The notes: generated by a model not told the origin, from the letters alone. A DNA stretch of 58,000 nt from Adiantum capillus-veneris (GCA_014529385.2 CM043950.1:66486935-66544934); one strand, 5' to 3'; shown: positions 30,480-45,705, counted from the stretch's first letter. Numbers and translations: made by a program.

Positions 30480-32470
30480 TGAAAGAGAAACTATCAAAAC
30501 TTGAAATGTTCAAAAACATCCAACACTACAATCATCAAGAATCCATATCCCCTTCTTCCAAAGCATGGGAGTCTAATGTAGGTTGCATTGACCGCTTTTT
30601 CTTGGCAATTGGTCATGGAAATGGCATTGCCTTGTTGTGACTCATTGTTGGTGAGGTCAATTTTCTCACATGACATTCAATGAATGGCTTTGCTTGTTGT
30701 ATAGAGTTACCAAATCCATCTAGTATTGGACCTTGGTTGAAAGTCTTTGGCGGGAAGTAAAACTCCATCCAATCCCCTTGCTTGCACCTCTTGCAAATGG
30801 AGAAGGAGTCTCTACATCAAAACATCAGAATGTGCTTCTAAACCCGGATTTTCTTTCACCATCTCAAGAGCATGTGCATAGCATTGGGCCGCATTTGACT
30901 TTTTTATGGTTTTCTCTTTCATACCAATTTGACATAAATCTATCTCCTCACCACTATGAGCCATCATGGGAGAGTTGCTAGTAGAAGCAATAATATTGTC
31001 ACGTTCGTCATGATACAAGTTAATGCACTTGCCCACAATAGTGTTCATATTAAAACCCTTGAGTAGCATAACTTTGACTTGGTGCTTTCACATATTACCC
31101 TTCATTGCCCATAGGCAATTACAACATCCCCAATCACCAATTAGCATTGTACACAAGGTAATGCACCCCACCACGAGAAGATTGGCTCTTGATTTTTTCC
31201 ATAACTCTAGAACCCTCTTGAAAAAAGGCCACATCACTATCTGGGATAGTTTGAGCCCTTTCAATTGAATGCTCAATCAACTTTTGTATTGTTTTCTTTT
31301 TCTAGAAAATCCACCTTTCTTCGCTTTATCTATGCACAAAAAATAAGGCAAACAAGAGGTTATTAGTTTATGTAAGAGCCAATCAATTCTATGGCCCCAT
31401 ATATAGTTCTTGCCGCATAGAAAGTGAGACTTTAATGTAGCATGATATGATTCTATGGCTCCATTTGTGTCTTGATTAGGATGGGGAAGCATCCTCACAC
31501 TTCTAGCCCACATCTCTACACAAGCATAGAAAATGATTTCACATAAGTAGGAGAGAACAATAGTACTTTTTTGGTAGAAATTAAGTGCTTAAGTTAGAAA
31601 TCAAAAGGAGAGAACAATAGTACTTTTTTTGGTAGAAAATAAGTGCTTAAGTTAGAAATCAAACGTACCAACTTTTCTGACCCAATACATGCAAAAATGT
31701 TCGATCAAGGCATTCTCATTTGCAAAATCCCTTAAGAAATCTACAACACTATCTCTTATGTCATCTAGTGCAATAGCCTCTGAAGCTCCACCTTCAACAC
31801 GCATGTTCATGATTGCACCAAGACGCCTAAACATTAGAGCTCTTATTGTCCAATCTTTAACTTTCCTTACCAAATTTTTTTAGCCACTACGTCGGACATG
31901 CCATAAGCACAAATAAATTGGAATATTGAATACCACCCTATTTGAAACAAACAACAATGGTTTAAAACATTCATAAGCTACACTTGTGAAACCAAAAAAA
32001 AGGAACAATAAGAATTTCTATAACATGAGAATGAGTTACCTTATAGCATTTATCTTAGCAATCGTATCGTCAACAAGAAATGCTTTTGGCTCCCATATCT
32101 TATTGTAATCAAGAGCCCTATTTTGAATTCGTGTAAGCAATTGCACAATACTACTTGTTTCTGAGCTTGATATGATGACCCATGCAATTGGAACTCCATT
32201 TTGATAACTATCAAGGACTAGAATAGTGTAGAGTTGAAACTACAAAATGAAATTTAAATGAGAGAGAGGTAATAAACACATCTTCTCTAAAAAAAATTGC
32301 TTTGGCATATGGGTTAAAGCATGGGTTGGTGGTGCAAAAAGTAGTGTCCTTGACACTTCTTGTGAGGCAGTGTTTTGTTGGCAGTTTTCAAAATCCAAAA
32401 GATAAATATCCAATATTTCTAAAGGTGTTGTGCCAACCACTTTAACGGTTCTTGATTTAGTCAAAGGCAA
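30480..32470 (-). pseudogene. MULE transposase, collinear but inactivated (composite copy 2)
   Basis: Minus strand, 5' to 3': NGVPIAWVI and QNRALDYNKIWEPKAFLVDD (about 32200-32050), an intron-like gap, then LCLWHVRRS with a TAA in place of the following Trp region. Next come 31873-31652 (IRALMFRRLGAIMNMR) and 31513-31277 (DTNGAIESYHATLK, WLLHKL), then DWGCCNC-LWAMKGNM with a TGA at the next zinc-binding position, and 31069-30812. Domain order (DDE core, WLLHKL region, SWIM finger) fits MULE transposases with SWIM domains. The TGA and the HVRRS lesion are shared with copy 1. Confidence 0.72.
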
Positions 32471-32500
32471 GACTCTCTACCTACCCCTCAACAGTCTATG

Positions 32501-32577
<77 letters not shown>
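32501..32577. repeat. (CT)n microsatellite
   Basis: About 77 bp of (CT)n; the matching tract in copy 1 (2800-2824) is much shorter. Confidence 0.95.
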
Positions 32578-32580
<3 letters not shown>

Positions 32581-32845
32581 TTACAAGAAGAGGGAAAATT
32601 GCAGCACGAAGTTGTAGAGGCGTTTTGCTATCATAAGGTGTGGAGACTATGGTCCAAGAGATCAGGATGGAGATGTTGCAGCAGGAGATTGGCCAGCAGG
32701 TTGTGTTCGAGCAGCAGCCTCCACTCGGTTGTCACCTTTTGTGGAATGTTGATTTCAACAGTTTGGGAGAGCACGTTCCACACTGGCAACAACCTCCACA
32801 CAATTTCATGTTGGATGGCCGACCATTGCTTGTGGTGTTGCATGT

Positions 32846-35550
32846 TTGGAAGAGAGGATTGTGCATGACCAACCACCTCCAAGTACAGTGCAGTGCTCTA
32901 AGTACTTTCAGCAGCATGCACAATACAATCCACTTCATGATGACATGCCTCACAATTATAATAGGGAAGACTCAGTCACAATTCTCCATGAAGGTAACCA
33001 CCGGATGCGAGAATATTGGTATATGATGAAAAGAGAGAGCGGTAGGAGAAAACGAGAAAGTGATGCATCAAGTTCAAGTTTAATAGAAGATGTGAATCAG
33101 GCTTGCATGAAAGTCTCAAAATGCTGCCAGGAAGCAACAAAAGGCATGACTTGCGATGCTAAGAAAACCGCCTTACAATGTCTTCTAGGATTTCCAGCTT
33201 TTAGATGTTTGCATCATGTATCTGAGAAGTCAATACTATCCAAAATTCGAGGCACAATTACTAAAGTCAAAGCATCCATGTCTGAAAAGGAGATGAAGAT
33301 TAAAAGAGTTGTCTGCATGATGTTGGTGAATAGTGAAGGAAATCCATCATGGTCTATTAGCAACTCCAAGATGGCCAGATTTACTGGATTGCATCGGCAA
33401 AACTTTGCAGCAACCAATTTGCGATTAAAACAGGTTGAGGCTAGCGCATTTCCTTTGCAATTATGTAGTTGTCAACTACCTCAAAGTTCCACCATCACAC
33501 AGGCGACAAAAGACCTTGTTTTTTCCTTTTGGCAGACAAAGACAAGAGTGTCGCCAAACAAAAAAGATGTGTGTCGAAAACGATTGGGCAGAAAATATTA
33601 CATAAAGCATCCAATACATTTGCTTGATGATTCATATGTATGATCCTAAAGTTTCACAGGTATGAACTTTGGATGTAGAGAAAAGTCATAGAGTTCCTTT
33701 CAAAGGTAGTCATGGAAATACCATGATAGTAAATAGGCTCTTTAGGTACTCTTGATCTTTGAAAGAGTCCAGAATACCTCACAAAGGTAGTCTTGAAAGT
33801 ACTATGCGAGTCTAAATGGTTTCTCTAGGTACTTTGGAGGTAGAAAAAGTTCATAAAGTTCCTTTCAAAGGTAGTCATAAAAGTACTGTGACAGTAAAGA
33901 GGCTCTTTAGGTACTCTAGATCTTTGGAAGAGTTTAGAATACCTCACAAAGGTAGTCTTGAAAGTACCATAGAGTTCTTTTCAAATGTAATTATTTACCA
34001 TGAGAGTGAAGAGCTTCTCTACGAACTTTGGAGGTAGAGAAAAGTCATAGAGTTACACATGCTACTATATTGCTCATATTCAGATGATATATCTCAAGGA
34101 AGCATTCAACCACATGAGACACAGTAAGACATGCATGCACAATGACGGGTGTGGCTGCATGTGTGCTATATGCTTGACAAAAGAATGTCCTCAATGTGGG
34201 TCAAAGAGATTAATGTTTTGTCCAAACGAAACACTTGAAAGTGTAGTCCAAATTTCTGTTAAGGTATTTGAAGGCGTTGCCTCAACCCATTCTCAAGGCA
34301 ATAAGCACAAGGATCTTTTGGTGAAGGACATGGTATGTAAGAATTTCACATCTTTTCTTCAAAAGCATCTGACCACTTATATCCGACACAATTTTATTGC
34401 CCGGTGGCAATCTCAGCAGTATAAAGATTGCATTCATAGGTTTCCTAGAAATGTAGTGTTCTTTGTTAATGACTTTGCGGAAAATTACTCATTTAAGGAA
34501 CAAAATGAAATCCTGTCAATGCATTGGTACTCTTCACAAGTCACCATCTTGGTGAACATTACACACATCCAAGACGAGAAAGACCAGGTGTCAAAATATA
34601 CATATCTTTACATTTATGATGACAAAGATCATGACACACTACATTTCTTGCAACTGCATAGTGATTGGCTTCAAAATCAGGGATTCAACTTCTTGAAGCA
34701 GCACTGGGTGTGGTCAGATGGATGTGATGATCAATTCAAGTCATATAGACCATTCTTCTTCTTTTCAAGGTAGGCCAGTTTTTATTCCACCTCTGATGAA
34801 AAGTTTCCAAAAATTTGTTTCTGCCTAGCATTGAAGGAGGATCATTGTTTTAGGTACTAGAGTTTGACTGGCATTGAAATTCCGTGGAGTTTCTTTGCCT
34901 TGGGCCACGGAAAACCGGAGCATGATGGGGTAGGGGTAGTTGTTAAGAGGGCTTTAACACGAGCAGTTAAAGCCTGATGCATGGCGCATGAACTGTGCCA
35001 AGGATGTTGCTGGCTTCTTGAAGCATAAATTTAATGATGAAAGTGGTCACACAGGGGTGAATCGGATTTTTTGAGAGGTCCAAGCAACTGAAGTGCCAAG
35101 GGAGAAGAAGTGGAATTGCAAGCGAGTTGAAGGATAACGATCAATACATTGTGTGAATGAATACTCCAAGAGTGACAATAGTGCACTCCATTGTAGACTT
35201 CTCTCTTTTTTTGGTGAATTTTGTATGTCCTAGCATTGGAGGCGATGCTTGAACAACACACATGTTGAGAAGTGGGAGTATCTAACCCTTGAGGCATTGG
35301 ATGGTGACAATGAAAAAAGTGTAAATTTCAGCGACGATGATGAAGGATCAGATTTGCCGATGTATGGTGGGAAACATGATACAATTAGTGATGCTCTATG
35401 CATCGATGATACCTTTGCACCAATGCCAATGAAGATGGAGCTGACTTCTACCTTTTGAGGTGCTCAAAGGAGAAAGGCTCAAGGGCTTAAGAGAGACATG
35501 GTTGGCCTTTTCAATGAGAAGAGGACTAAGTGGGATGGTAAAGAGTTGGG
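32846..35550 (+). pseudogene. DDE transposase-like gene of composite copy 2 (DFAENYSF/HGKPEHDG type)
   Basis: The frame 32846-33643 (265 codons) gives the longest intact N-terminal part, ending in SPNKKDVCRKRLGRKYYIK. A one-dimer tandem array follows. The frame 34084-34773 then holds the Cys-rich region (CGCMCAIC, CPQCGSKR) and the core with NDFAENYSF (Asp near 34471) and VWSDGCDDQFKS (Asp near 34717). HGKPEHDGVG follows after a stop (near 34905). The three acidic sites fit a DDE/D RNase H-like fold, by inference. The C-terminal part has the C-LLS-FFGEFC region and an acidic SDDDEGS. Copy 2 keeps DFAENYSF where copy 1 has DFEENYSF. Stops at 34771 and near 34860 inactivate it. Confidence 0.68.
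33675..34060 (+). repeat. Single-dimer form of the tandem array
   Basis: Units start near 33675, 33838 and 34034, i.e. one ~360-bp dimer plus a truncated unit. Copy 1 has two dimers (12951-13700). Confidence 0.8.
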
Positions 35551-35618
35551 AAATAATCATTTTAGTTTCTACCTATGTACGCTTAAATTTAGCTTATATA
35601 GCTATATTTGATTAGATG

Positions 35619-35726
<108 letters not shown>

Positions 35727-35849
35727 AGAGGAAGGCTATAAATGAGGGCTTGAGGGTAAATAATAAGGCTTTGTAGTGCTTGCAACATTGTGAGCTGTGG
35801 TACACATTGCCTGCAGTTTGAACGCTGCAGTTTTTTTTGGCCACGAGAA

Positions 35850-35990
35850 GCTCACCACACTGGTGTTCTATTGCTGAGGTGGCAACGAGCGCTCTCTTTC
35901 CAGTGTGGAGGAGCGCTCAAAATTTATCCTCAGCCGCACATCCTCGCTTGTACTCCACTTTGCCACAAAAATCCCCTCTTTGCTTGAGCC
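35850..35990 (+). repeat. Solo arm related to the 28955-29460 foldback
   Basis: Contains CTATTGCTGAGGTGGCAACG and GTGGAGGAGCGCTCAAAATT-type blocks in the same order as the right arm at 29295-29460. It lies just beyond composite copy 2, so that copy is flanked by direct repeats of this family. Confidence 0.7.
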
Positions 35991-36139
35991 CACCACCCCT
36001 CAATGTCAGCCACTTCTCTCTCTTGGCGTGGTGTGCCCACAATTGTGCTCTCTCTCGGTTTCCACCTCCCAGCTCGGGGCAACAGCTCGACAGCTCTACT
36101 AATTGGGAAAATAGAAACCTGTTCCCCTATCATATTTAG

Positions 36140-37893
36140 TATTTACCCAACAAGTACTACTTGTTCTTATTTGAGAATTCTAGGAGTGCCTTGCAGGTTA
36201 ATTGTGAAGGGTAGTGGCTATTCAAGAGCACACATTTGTCCTTCTTCAGATGGCACAAGGGATTCAATCCAAGAGGTGATAAACCAACTTGTGTCCCCTT
36301 ATGGGTGGAATTCCTTGACTTACCCATTGATTACTACCCATGGCTAAAAAAATTTGGTGCCATGGTAGGCTCCTCGGATAGTGATGAAGAGGTCATCAAA
36401 AGTTCTCAAGCTAATGAGAAGGAATTTGAAGAGCAAATTTTCATCAGTGAGCTTAACCAGCATGACCATATAGCCAAACAGTTTATGGCTGCTTCCCCAT
36501 AAATGTCCTCTGACACCCATATGACTCAAGCTGAGGAAGAATCCTTGCCAACTCAAGGGACCTCCAAGAGTAAGAGGAAGAAGGAAAAGAACACAGACCC
36601 TAGGAGAGCGTCTGTCTCTCTAGCCAAGCCTTCAAAAACCAATAAAAAATGAAGTGCCCAAATATGAAGGGATTTTCTCTTAATTGTAAAGGAGTAATTG
36701 ATCTTTCAAGGGCTATTTGCATCAAGACATGGCTCTATGTATATTAGTCTAATCCCTGACTTTATTTGTCTCCAAGAGCTCAAAGCTTCCAAGGATTCTT
36801 TGGACTCAATCTAAAGAGAATTAGCACCAACCACAATTGGTCCCACATTGATCACACTACCGGCAGAGGTGGAGCTGCCATTGGTATAAAACAGGCTTAT
36901 GCTTCTTTTGTCTCTAAGAGATTAAGAAAGATCCTTGAGGCTCTTGGGTGGCGGTCACTCTTGATGCCCCATTTAACTTCATGCTAGCTAATGTGTATGC
37001 CTCAAATTCTTCTACTAAAAGGGGCTACTGTTGGCAAGACCTATCTTCACTCTCTAATACACTTGTGCTTGTAGGAGACTTCAACATGGTAGAAGTTATT
37101 AATGGCAGGTGGAACAATAGAGGTCAAGTCATTTCGGGCAAGGAAAAGGAACTTTGGGCTGATATGGCCAACAAGTTAGATTTGATGGATATCTCAAAAA
37201 ATAGTGGCTACACCTGGACCAACAAACAACATGGGGACAATGTCACGACAACAAGGCTTGACAGGGTGTATATGAGTATAGGGTTACTATAGGAGCACTG
37301 GCAGATAGACTATAAGTCTGACTCTTCTCTTCTCTTGTCAGATCATAAACCAGTTATTTTTTACTTCAATAGAACAGAAAAGTCCGCTAAAGCCGGGTGG
37401 ATTCATTTGGAACAGTCTCTCTCAAGCTTAAGTTCATAAGAGAAAAAATCCATAATAGTTTCAAGCTTGCTTTTAAGATTTTTCACTCTCCTATCGATGC
37501 TTGGGAAAAGGTTGTCAGAGATATTCAGAGAACTCTTACCACCTACAAGAGGATAGCTAAAGACCGTAAATCTAAGAGAAGAATGATGATAAGAGTTCAA
37601 ATTCTTCTTCTTCAAGAATCCACTCCTAGCTTAGATCCTCCCCCTCTTGATCTCCTCGAGCTTAAGGAAAATCTTAGGCAGGATGAGCTCCTGGAAGCTA
37701 GTAGTGCCCTTGTTTATACTAGGGAGTTTTGGTCCGGCAAGCTAGATAGACCTAATAAAAACATGTTTCACTTGCTCAAGAAGAAAAAGGCGAATAATTT
37801 TTTGCCCTTCCTTAAAGCTTCCAAAGGGCAGCTTGCTTCTTCTCACAAAGAAAACTTGAATATTGCTCACCAGTTCTTTGCCAATATCTTCTT

Positions 37894-37932
<39 letters not shown>

Positions 37933-38600
37933 AAGAAACAAGGAAATCTAGGAGGCTAGGGCACTCATTGCTCTTAAGAGGAAGAAAACTTTGTCCGGTC
38001 ACACTGCTAAAATGCCTTCCTATTTTTGAGGGGAAGCTCAAAGAAGCTATTAACAATTTGAAGCTTGGCAAGTCCCATGGTCAATGAGTTCTTTATTGAG
38101 TATCAAGATTCATGATTCCTTTCATTCTTAAAGTGGGAAAGAAGCTACTAGAAAGGGATCTCTTCCTACCTTTGTTAATATTGGACTCAATAAGCTCATT
38201 CATAAAAAAGGGGGTAGGGAGGATCTTAGAAACTGGACACCTATCACTTGTCTGACTACTCTGTATAAAATATTTGCCTTGAGTTAGCGAGAAGAATAAG
38301 TCCTCTTAGGAATCAAATCATCCTTAAGGAGAAGAAAGGCTTTATCAACGGCAAGTTTATTTTGGATGCAATCATTACTTTGTGGGAATGCTTTGAATTT
38401 TCTTTGAAAACAGGTCAGGACTTCTTCTTCTTCAAGGTGGACTTTGACAAGGCGTATGATAGAATGGAATGGGACTTCATTCTACAATCTTTGGCAGACA
38501 TTTGCTTTGGAAGAAAATTCATTAAAATATGTCCTTATTCTTTTTGGTAATGCGTATGCAAGAGTTGTTGTGAATGGTGAATTCTCAGACCCCTTGTTGG
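36140..38600 (+). mobile_element. L1-type LINE remnant (gag-like, endonuclease, RT start)
   Basis: Plus-strand frames in order: 36236-36502, a gag-like segment (FFRWHKGFNPRGD, VPLWVEFLDLPIDYY) resembling DUF4283 of plant LINE ORF1; an APE-type endonuclease at about 36750-37292 (LVLVGDFNMVE, SGYTWTNKQ, TRLDRVY); a linker (37397-37951); then reverse transcriptase starting NKLIHKKGG, LRNWTPITCLTTLYKIFA (about 38190-38280) and FFFKVDFDKAYDRMEWDF (38430-38480). The RT stops near 38600 before its YADD box, so the 3' half is missing. Many frameshifts and a poly-C insertion make it dead. Confidence 0.8.
37896..37930. repeat. 35-base poly-C inside the LINE
   Basis: A pure C run interrupts the LINE linker between endonuclease and RT. 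Its position within coding sequence indicates expansion after the element died. Confidence 0.95.
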
Positions 38601-38945
38601 TCTCTTTCTTTCTTTCTCTCCTTGACCATCTTATATCTTTTAGCTTGATCTCTTAATCCATGGACTATTTCCATGTACTTGTAAAGACATTTGTTTATAT
38701 ATCTATACATCTATCTACTAAATTATACATTCACTATCAATCTATCTACCTTTATAGCTTTAATCTATCCATTGTCTATTTTTCTATCTATCATTATATA
38801 TATTTTAGTAGAGGTCTAGTGAATAGATAGAATATGCAAGTAGTTAGAGGTCTAGTGGCAAGATAAATGGATGATATATAAGACAGAAGCATAAATATAG
38901 AGAGATAGTGGTGGATAGATACATAATGATAAGTAGATAGAGAAC

Positions 38946-40330
38946 TCTGAGGCCTCATCCGCGGGGAGTGATCATAAACGCGCTTGACAACTCAAGAGAA
39001 TAAGGATCTCATCATGCCAATCATCATCAAGGCATGGAACTCATACATCCTGCTTATGCAAACACTAGGTCTTTATCCCAATGTAACGGATAAGAAGAGG
39101 AAGAACTAGCTGAGGGCTGGGTGTGATATTTTTGCGACACACATCCAGCTCCACAAGGGGTTCAGTGAGTTTGACTTGATGCTTTATTGAACAAAATCTA
39201 GTGCTAAGAGCTACATTGAACAACTGTTTTAAGAAACTAGCTAGTAGTGAGTTAATGCAGAGGACGTCTACAAAAAAGCCAAACTAAACATGATGAAAAG
39301 TGAGAAAAATTGAGGAGAAGTTGATGAACTTGGGTCTACTTCCATTTTCCAAGCCAAATGATTTATCGATGGCACCTCATTTTGTAGATGACTTGGGCGA
39401 CCTCTAGCACTCAAGGCGAGTTGAGAACAGGCAATGAATCTAGAATAAGGAGTTACAACCACCAGAGCATTGCAACAACCCACAACACGAGCAACCAAGC
39501 ACATTTTTCCAAGCCCTGGAAGCAACCGCAACCTTCTTAGGTGTTTCCGTCTTAGTAGACTTCTTGGGTGACTTGGCTTTCTTACGGGCCACCTTTTTTG
39601 GTGCTACCTCCTTGGGCTTTAGCTTTATTGTCTTTGGGGGTGAAGGGCGCGTTTGGGGTAGCAGAAGATTTGTTCTTCTTGGGAGCGGCCTTCTCCACCT
39701 TCTTCTCTGCAGGTGGATGAGCCAAGGAAGCTTTGGTAGTAGCCATGGAAACAAGGCAAACTCGTGATAACAAGATGAAAATAGTTGTAGACGGGAGCTA
39801 CAATGATGGTACAGATTGAAGTCCAACAAGGAAACATGCAGAGCTTCAGTTCAACCAATATTGTAGTGGAATCACAACCAACTTTTCCAGGTAGTTAGAT
39901 GCATTGAAGAGCATTAAACCATGTGAGGGATTGTGGTGCATGAGCTCACATTTGGCTATGAAGCTGTCTGTTGCCTGCTTACAGTGAATTGATGTGTGTA
40001 AGAGTGGTGTCAAATGTAGCTATGGTAGCGCCATGTGTGAAGAAATAGGTAAGTGGCAACAATAATACGGGTATTAGCGAGGCTGGGGCTATAGCTACGA
40101 CTGTAGATAGGTTCATGTTGATGGCGATCGAGAATAGAGCAAGGAATCCTACCTAGGATCATAGATGAAATTTGACATAGCTATGTGAACCAAAAGAGAA
40201 ATTGATCACCAAGGAAACTTCTTAACTACCTGCCTAGGGCGTGCTGCCTGTCTTCTCCACCAATGTGATGTACATGGCAGATGGGACCAAACTCGGTTTG
40301 TTCTCACAAGTGAGGCACCCCATTATATTG
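38946..40330. other. Non-array insertion within the TATC-rich region
   Basis: Ordinary-composition sequence interrupts the array between a unit left part and CTATTAATTT-type array sequence resuming near 40360. It carries the lysine-rich minus-strand ORF described separately. On the plus strand it carries a stop-ridden stretch with ILLMQTLGLYPNVTDKK and LRAGCDIFATHIQLHKGF (39050-39180), whose family I do not recognise. Confidence 0.5.
39440..39745 (-). pseudogene. Lysine-rich SPKK-containing protein fragment (histone H1/H2B tail-like)
   Basis: The minus strand reads MATTKASLAHPPAEKKVEK from an ATG near 39745, then KAAPKKNKSS. After a frame change near 39600 it reads KVARKKAKSPKKSTKTETPKK (to about 39535). 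Repeated S/T-P-x-K motifs and lysine density resemble linker-histone or H2B N-terminal tails. No globular domain follows; the next sequence is unrelated in all frames. It could be a fragment captured by a transposon or just a basic low-complexity ORF. Confidence 0.35.
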
Positions 40331-40626
40331 ATAACTAGAAGGAGTATAGCCAACCCAGTGACTATTAATTTTTGTCTATACAAGTACCTGTACATATATA
40401 TCTATCAATATGACTATGTGTCCCTTTCTATCTCTATCCACCCTATCTATATTATATCTATCAATATAACGATATATCTACATATTTATCTATCAACATG
40501 ACTATGTGTTCCTATCTATCTCTATGCACCTAGTATCTAGATTATATATTGTATCGATCTTTATCTATGTATCAATACATCTATTGACATACATACCTAC
40601 CTTTATATGCCTATATCATATATATC

Positions 40627-40649
40627 ATCTAACCCCCCCCCCCCTCCCC

Positions 40650-40680
<31 letters not shown>

Positions 40681-40883
40681 CCTCCATGGATTATCATAAT
40701 ATTTACATTAGTCGAGGTCTAATGAACAAATAGAATGTATGAGTAGTTAGAGGTCTATTGGTGAGATAGATATATAATACTATATAAGATAAAAGCACAA
40801 GTATAGAGAGTTGGTGGATAGATAGATTGTAATTGATAGATAGAGAATTAGTGGCAAGATAAATATATGCATATACATCGCCG

Positions 40884-40935
<52 letters not shown>
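40627..40935. repeat. Poly-C/(CT)n and poly-C/(CA)n tracts
   Basis: C-rich run and (CT)n at about 40630-40680, then a ~32-base poly-C (40885-40916) passing into (CA)n and (TA)n. Confidence 0.9.
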
Positions 40936-40946
<11 letters not shown>

Positions 40947-41279
40947 CCCATTGACTATTAATTTATGTATATATAAGTACCTATCTACATATTTATGTCT
41001 CAACATGACTATGTGTCTCCTACTATCTCTATCCATCTACTATCTCTATAATATCTATCATCTTTAGCTATATAGATCAATATATCTATCGGTATATTGA
41101 CCTATCTTATTGACTTGCCTATATCATGTTTCTCTCTATATTATCTATCTAATAGTCTATCTATGAATACATTATATGCTAGCAAACTGTAAACATATAT
41201 ATGTCCTATCTATATATTTATCATTATAGTTATGTATCACTTTCTTTTTTATCTATCCACTATTTATCTATGTACTCGA

Positions 41280-41603
41280 GGGGGCGGGGGGGGGGGGTCA
41301 CTTAATAATTATGTGACTATTATGTGAGTGCAGTAGAAGGGGTTATTGAATTCATTTTTTCTCACATTTTCACATACAGAAGGGTACCAAGAAATTGAAT
41401 TGGAAAAAAATTTGCAGATTGAATATGAAAGGGGTGTATCTATTTGTCAAAAATTTATAGATAAGGAGTTTTAAAAATAATCCTTGAGCTTACATGATAT
41501 ACACAATTTATACATAGTGACCCCCCCCCTCTCGATTCTATGTATCAACATATTTGTCTATGTATGTATTGACCTTCTAATAACAATAAGATCCCAAAAC
41601 ATT

Positions 41604-41643
<40 letters not shown>

Positions 41644-42048
41644 TATATATATTGATCTATATCTAAATATATTATTATGTAATTATGAATGTATCCTTTT
41701 ATCTTTATATCTATCCACTCTCTCTATCTCTCTATGTATGGACTATCCATCTATTTAGGTAAACATTTCTCATTGCATCTCTACATGTCATATCTATGAA
41801 ACATCCATCCACTATCAATCTATCCACTATCTATTTTTCTATATACTATATATACATTTTAAGTAGAAGTTCGGTGAAACGGTAAAAAGTGTAAGTAGTT
41901 AAAAGAGCAGTGATGAGATAGATAGATGATATGTAGGATACAAAGTTAAACAATATAGAGAGCTAGTGGACGGATATATAGTGATAAGTAGATGGTGAAT
42001 TAATTGCAAGATAAACATATGGATATATGTATATACATACACACACTT

Positions 42049-42102
<54 letters not shown>

Positions 42103-42758
42103 ATATACGTCATATCCACCTATAATAGCTATTAATTTATTTCTATATATTGACCTATCTACAATATATTATATATATTGATTGGTCAATCATGTATCTA
42201 TGGGTCTATCTATCAATAAATAGTAAGCTACCAAATATATATAATGAGCCTATCTATCTATTTATTCACATATCCATCTATCTTTCACGTCCCTATTTAT
42301 CTATATATTTACCTATCTATTATTGCTAAATGATCCAAAACTCTAAATTTCTATGTTTTGACTCTTGTTATGTGCCTGACAAGCCACTATCGTCCTATCT
42401 CTCTATACATGGACTATACATCTATTTGTGCATAATAACATTTATCTCATAATAACATTTGTCTACCCTATATCCATCCATTATCACTGTACCTAGATTT
42501 ATAATATGAATATATCATTTTATATGTTTTAGTCAAGGTTTAGTAAAAGAATGGAAAGTATAAGCAGTCAAAGGTCTAGTGGTGAGATAGATAGATAATA
42601 CATAATATACTAAGCATGAATATAGAGAGTTAGTGGATAGATAGACAAAAATAAGTAGATAGAGAATCAGTGGTGGCAAGATAAACATATGGACATATGG
42701 ATACCATCATATGTACACATGCACTCATGTATATACATACAAGCTACACACACACACC

Positions 42759-42813
<55 letters not shown>

Positions 42814-43189
42814 TATAACCCATCTACATATTTATTATCAACATGGCTATATATGTCTCCTTCTATCTCTACTTATCCACTATCTATCTTATATCTATCA
42901 ATCTTTATCTATGTATCTATATATCTATTGACATATCGACCTTCTCTATGTACTAACTTGCCTATATCATGTATAATGTCTACATGCCTCTCTCTTTCTC
43001 TCTCTATTATCCATGACATAATGGTCTATCCATGAATATATTATACGCTAAGCAACATATATATATTGATCTATGTATATGTTTATCATTATAGTTATGT
43101 ATCTCTTTCATCCACTATCTATCTATCTATCAACATATTTGTCTATGTATTCACCTATCTATTAATTATGATAAATAATCCCAAACATC

Positions 43190-43227
<38 letters not shown>
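41280..43227. repeat. Series of G, CA and AT tracts in the array
   Basis: Poly-G at about 41281-41297, (CA)n at 41607-41639, 42052-42096 and 43192-43227, and (AT)n at about 42760-42811. The CA tracts near 41607 and 43192 sit at matching positions of repeat units, so they are ancestral to the duplication. Confidence 0.9.
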
Positions 43228-43228
<1 letters not shown>

Positions 43229-43488
43229 GTTATGCATACATATATTGACCTATCCACATATTTTTATGTCATTATGAATGTATCCCTTTCTTTTTATCCA
43301 TCAATCCACTCTCTCTCTTTCTCTCTATCCATGGGCTACCATCTATTTAGGTGAATATGCCCCCTTACTCCCTCTCTTGAACACAACGCATGCACCACCT
43401 TTTCCCTCTCTTGCATGTTCGCGTAGCGACTTGATCCGGGAGCGACTATATATATAAGAGGAAGAAGTCGCTATGCAACCACCCACCA

Positions 43489-43490
<2 letters not shown>

Positions 43491-43585
<95 letters not shown>

Positions 43586-43730
43586 ACCATGTACTACTCC
43601 CTTTAAAAAGCTCTCTCATCTTCCCTCGCCACCACCTGGTATCCGCTGCAACCACACTTCTCCTTTGCATTTTCAAAGGCTAAATGCATCCTCTACAGAT
43701 TCTCCACTTTCCCCACTTTTCCAAAATCAT

Positions 43731-43788
<58 letters not shown>
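43491..43788. repeat. (GA)n and (CA)n microsatellites
   Basis: (GA)n of ~88 bp at 43491-43578 and (CA)n of ~56 bp at 43733-43788, separated by ordinary sequence. Confidence 0.95.
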
Positions 43789-43792
<4 letters not shown>

Positions 43793-44149
43793 TTCCATAC
43801 ACATATCCATCTTACTATTATATTCGTTAACCTCTGTATATTGACCTATCTATATATTCAATATAATGTTTGATCTGCTATCTATCTATGGGTCTATGTA
43901 TCAATATATAATACACCACCAACATATATATTGATATATCTATACATATCTATTATTATAGTTATGTATTCCTTCCTCTCTCTCTCTCTCTCTCTATCCA
44001 TTTATTATCACTCTATCTAGCTTTATATTCTCAATTTATCCAATATCAACTTATATATATGTGTGTATATGCTATGTACATACAGATTAAAGCATACATA
44101 CATCCATTCACTATCTAGCTAATTATTAATATGTATCTACGTGTCAATC

Positions 44150-45679
<1,530 letters not shown>

Positions 45680-45705
45680 GCTTTTGATGTTGAATGTGTT
45701 TTTAA

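Larger units (their letters stand above)
29517..35550 (+). repeat. Composite repeat copy 2, without element A
   Basis: Direct copy of 59-15517 minus element A. It has the non-inverted MULE arrangement and the empty insertion site at 32896/32897. It is bounded on the left by the foldback repeat's poly-G and on the right by (CT)n and a related arm at 35850-35990. Comparison of the copies gives the order: MULE death, duplication, then inversion and insertion of A in copy 1. Confidence 0.85.

Noticed and set aside
32640-33026. Separate gene in the composite spacer
   Set aside because: The frame is not maintained in copy 1 (2880-3145) and no motif is recognisable.
35736-36139. TATAAAT-like site and ORFs upstream of the LINE as a host promoter and gene
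   Set aside because: The stretch overlaps the foldback-arm relative and shows no conserved coding sequence.
39440-39745. Functional histone H2B or H1 gene
   Set aside because: Only a basic tail is visible, with a frame change and no globular or histone-fold region in any downstream frame.
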